Assembly: GCF_003308995.1 (NCBI RefSeq)
Contig: NZ_QFFJ01000002.1
Coordinates: forward strand, 1,674,001-1,738,000
Source of the DNA: Chitinophaga flava
GTDB taxonomy: Bacteria > Bacteroidota > Bacteroidia > Chitinophagales > Chitinophagaceae
Reading direction: 5' to 3'
Length of the DNA: 64,000 nucleotides
Shown: one piece after another, positions 62,311-64,000 of the stretch
How the letters are laid out: each line of letters opens with the position of its first letter
Position numbering within the stretch: position 1 is the first letter of the stretch
Translations under genes and position numbers: made by a program
Notes under the pieces: generated by a model
Told to the model about the DNA's origin: nothing
Database searches by the model: none
The model's input: only the letters and a program-made list of their open reading frames with translations

Positions 62311-62452
62311 ACCTCATCTGTTAATATTTCATTTTTACAATCAATTTTGTAAATTAGGGTGGGCTAAAAAACACGTTATACCTATTCTGTAGTAGTACGT
62401 TCAAAGTAATGCGGAGCTTATGCAATAATAAATCAACCAAAATAAGCTTCTA

Positions 62453-64000
62453 ATGAAACCAAACTATCTAACACTCATCTCCATTTTCCTCCTTGTTGCG
62501 TGCAATAACAGTACTAAGACAAGGGGAAGGCAGGCAACCGGTAAAAAAGCGCCGGATATTGGCTGCTATGTCTCCAGGATAACAGACAAAGCCTGGTATA
62601 CATCGGGTAAAAAGGCGCCTAAGCTGGAAGGACTGGAAGGTATCAATTTCAGGATTTCAACACACAACAAGGAAGTGCAGGAGTATTTTAACCAGGGAAT
62701 GATGTTGCTTTATGGCTTTAATCATGCAGAAGCGGCGCGGTCTTTTTTCGAGGCCACCCGGTTGGATTCCGGCTGTGCCATGGCGTATTGGGGATATGCT
62801 TATGTACTGGGGCCTAATTACAATGCCGGCATGGAAGAAGATAATTTTCAGCGTGCCTATGAGGCAGCTGTTAAAGCGAAGTCGCTCTCTGCACAATGTA
62901 CTCAAAAGGAAAAGGCACTTATCCATGCATTGGCTTCGCGTTATGAAATGCCGGCTCCATCAGATCGAAAGCCCCTGGACATAACTTATGCAGCAGCCAT
63001 GAAGAAAGTATATGCTCAATTTCCGACCGATCCGGATATTGGAGCATTGTATGCTGAGGCAATGATGGATATCCATCCATGGGATTTGTATGAAAAGAAA
63101 ACGAAGAAGCCCCGTGCCTGGACGCCGGAGCTGCTTGCGGTGCTGGAGCACCTGATCAAAATTAATCCCGGACATCCGGGGGCGCATCATTTCTATATTC
63201 ATGCGCTGGAGGCATCTGCCACTCCTGAAAAAGCACTGGCAAGCGCCCGATTGCTGGATACACTGGTACCCGGATCAGGACATCTGGTACATATGCCTTC
63301 TCATATTTATATCAATACCGGCGACTATCATGCCGGTACTCTTTCTAATATACATGCTGTGGAAGTTGACAGTGTTTACACGGTAGCCTGCCATGCGCAG
63401 GGGGCGTATCCGCTTGGGTACTATCCGCATAATTACCATTTCCTGGCGGCGCTGGCTACGCTGGAAGGTAATTCAGCACTGGCATGGAAGGCCGCACAAA
63501 AACTGCAGGGACATACAGCAGCCGATATTATGCGTTTGCCCCGATGGGGTACCTTGCAGCATTACTATACTATACCGTATTACATTGCGGTGAAATTTGG
63601 TATGTGGGATACTATTCTTTCTATTCCTGCGCCGGATGAAGATCTGGTGTATCCGCAGGCAATCTGGCATTATGCACAGGGTATGGCATTTTTGGGAAAG
63701 AACAGGGTATCCGATGCACAAAAGGAGCTGGGCCGCCTGCGGACATTGGCTGCCGACTCTGCACTTCAACACCTTACTATCTGGGATATAAATACCACGG
63801 CGGATCTTGTGCAAATAGCCGTAAAGGTATTATCTGCCGGAATAGCAGGAAAACAACAACATCCGGATAGCTCCATTTCTTTACTTAAAGAAGCGGTGGC
63901 TATAGAAGACAATCTGAATTATAACGAACCACCCGACTGGTTTTTTTCTGTCAGGCATTACCTGGGAGCAACACTCCTGGATGCAGGGAAATACAGTGAA
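62453..64000 (+). CDS. TPR lipoprotein, partial at the window end
   Basis: The frame is open from ATG 62453 to the last base, 516 codons so far. The start is a lipoprotein signal (lipobox LLVAC, Cys17). The body contains tetratricopeptide-like helix pairs: EYFNQGMMLLYGFNHAEAARSFFEATRLD, AYWGYAYVLGPNYN, GHPGAHHFYIHALEAS, LVHMPSHIYINTGDY, with repeated H-x-P-S-H and A-H-H-F-Y motifs typical of a family of Bacteroidota and Myxococcota TPR proteins without assigned function. It begins 142 bases after the preceding terminator and is therefore probably a separate transcript. Confidence 0.8.
   Translation, partial: MKPNYLTLISIFLLVACNNSTKTRGRQATGKKAPDIGCYVSRITDKAWYTSGKKAPKLEGLEGINFRISTHNKEVQEYFNQGMMLLYGFNHAEAARSFFEATRLDSGCAMAYWGYAYVLGPNYNAGMEEDNFQRAYEAAVKAKSLSAQCTQKEKALIHALASRYEMPAPSDRKPLDITYAAAMKKVYAQFPTDPDIGALYAEAMMDIHPWDLYEKKTKKPRAWTPELLAVLEHLIKINPGHPGAHHFYIHALEASATPEKALASARLLDTLVPGSGHLVHMPSHIYINTGDYHAGTLSNIHAVEVDSVYTVACHAQGAYPLGYYPHNYHFLAALATLEGNSALAWKAAQKLQGHTAADIMRLPRWGTLQHYYTIPYYIAVKFGMWDTILSIPAPDEDLVYPQAIWHYAQGMAFLGKNRVSDAQKELGRLRTLAADSALQHLTIWDINTTADLVQIAVKVLSAGIAGKQQHPDSSISLLKEAVAIEDNLNYNEPPDWFFSVRHYLGATLLDAGKYSE

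Noticed and set aside
1..64000. CRISPR arrays, insertion sequences, integrases and rRNA genes
   Set aside because: No regularly spaced repeats, transposase or integrase motifs, or rRNA-like sequence were noticed on either strand. The only RNA gene found is tRNA-Lys.

Overview
The window looks like a chromosomal segment of a Bacteroidota member close to Chitinophaga. The evidence is internal: promoters of the Bacteroidota type (TTTG, 19 bases, TAnnTTTG) such as the one before tRNA-Lys; no reliance on Shine-Dalgarno sites; STN/carboxypeptidase-regulatory TonB receptors with an ECF sigma/FecR pair; many Cys-lipoproteins; fasciclin, SprB-repeat, PKD and fibronectin III surface proteins; and a type IX secretion (T9SS) C-terminal sorting domain. 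The genus is an inference; no 16S gene is present.

Layout. (1) 1-10.4 kb is core-like: the tail of an RlmB/TrmH-type methyltransferase, HMG-CoA lyase, a GSCFA protein, an MHS-type MFS transporter, a patatin-barrel fusion, MiaE, a BioF-type synthase, a penicillin acylase family enzyme, and tRNA-Lys(TTT) with its own promoter and terminator. (2) 10.4-23 kb is accessory: three AraC regulators and one ArsR regulator beside SDR, NmrA and quinone-oxidoreductase type enzymes, plus a GNAT enzyme, a lipocalin-like protein, an M57-like metalloprotease lipoprotein, a DUF6340-like lipoprotein and a YbaK/ProX editing domain protein. (3) 23.3-41.2 kb is a seven-gene, roughly 18-kb co-directional unit closed by a 23-bp perfect hairpin: an outer-membrane barrel, a 1510-residue secreted protein, a 1353-residue TANFOR/FN3-like surface protein ending in a PD-(D/E)xK-type nuclease domain, an overlapping candidate immunity gene, an FN3 protein, a SprB-repeat protein with a T9SS tail, and a PKD lipoprotein. 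(4) 41.4-44.9 kb holds an MFS transporter, an AraC regulator and two DAPG-hydrolase (PhlG)-family enzymes. (5) 45.0-62.3 kb is a ten-gene cell-surface-signalling locus: ECF sigma, FecR anti-sigma, STN-bearing TonB receptor, two lipoproteins, three fasciclin lipoproteins, an Oar-like TonB receptor, and an IPT/NHL lipoprotein; there is no SusD. (6) From 62.45 kb a TPR lipoprotein runs off the end.

The most interesting system is region 3. It reads as a polymorphic nuclease toxin with its immunity gene, set inside a large cell-surface operon whose other members could display or export it. I know of no described mechanism for this gene set. Region 5 is a second candidate: a signalling-controlled envelope complex with an unknown substrate. 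Region 4 may be a cassette against phloroglucinol-type antibiotics.
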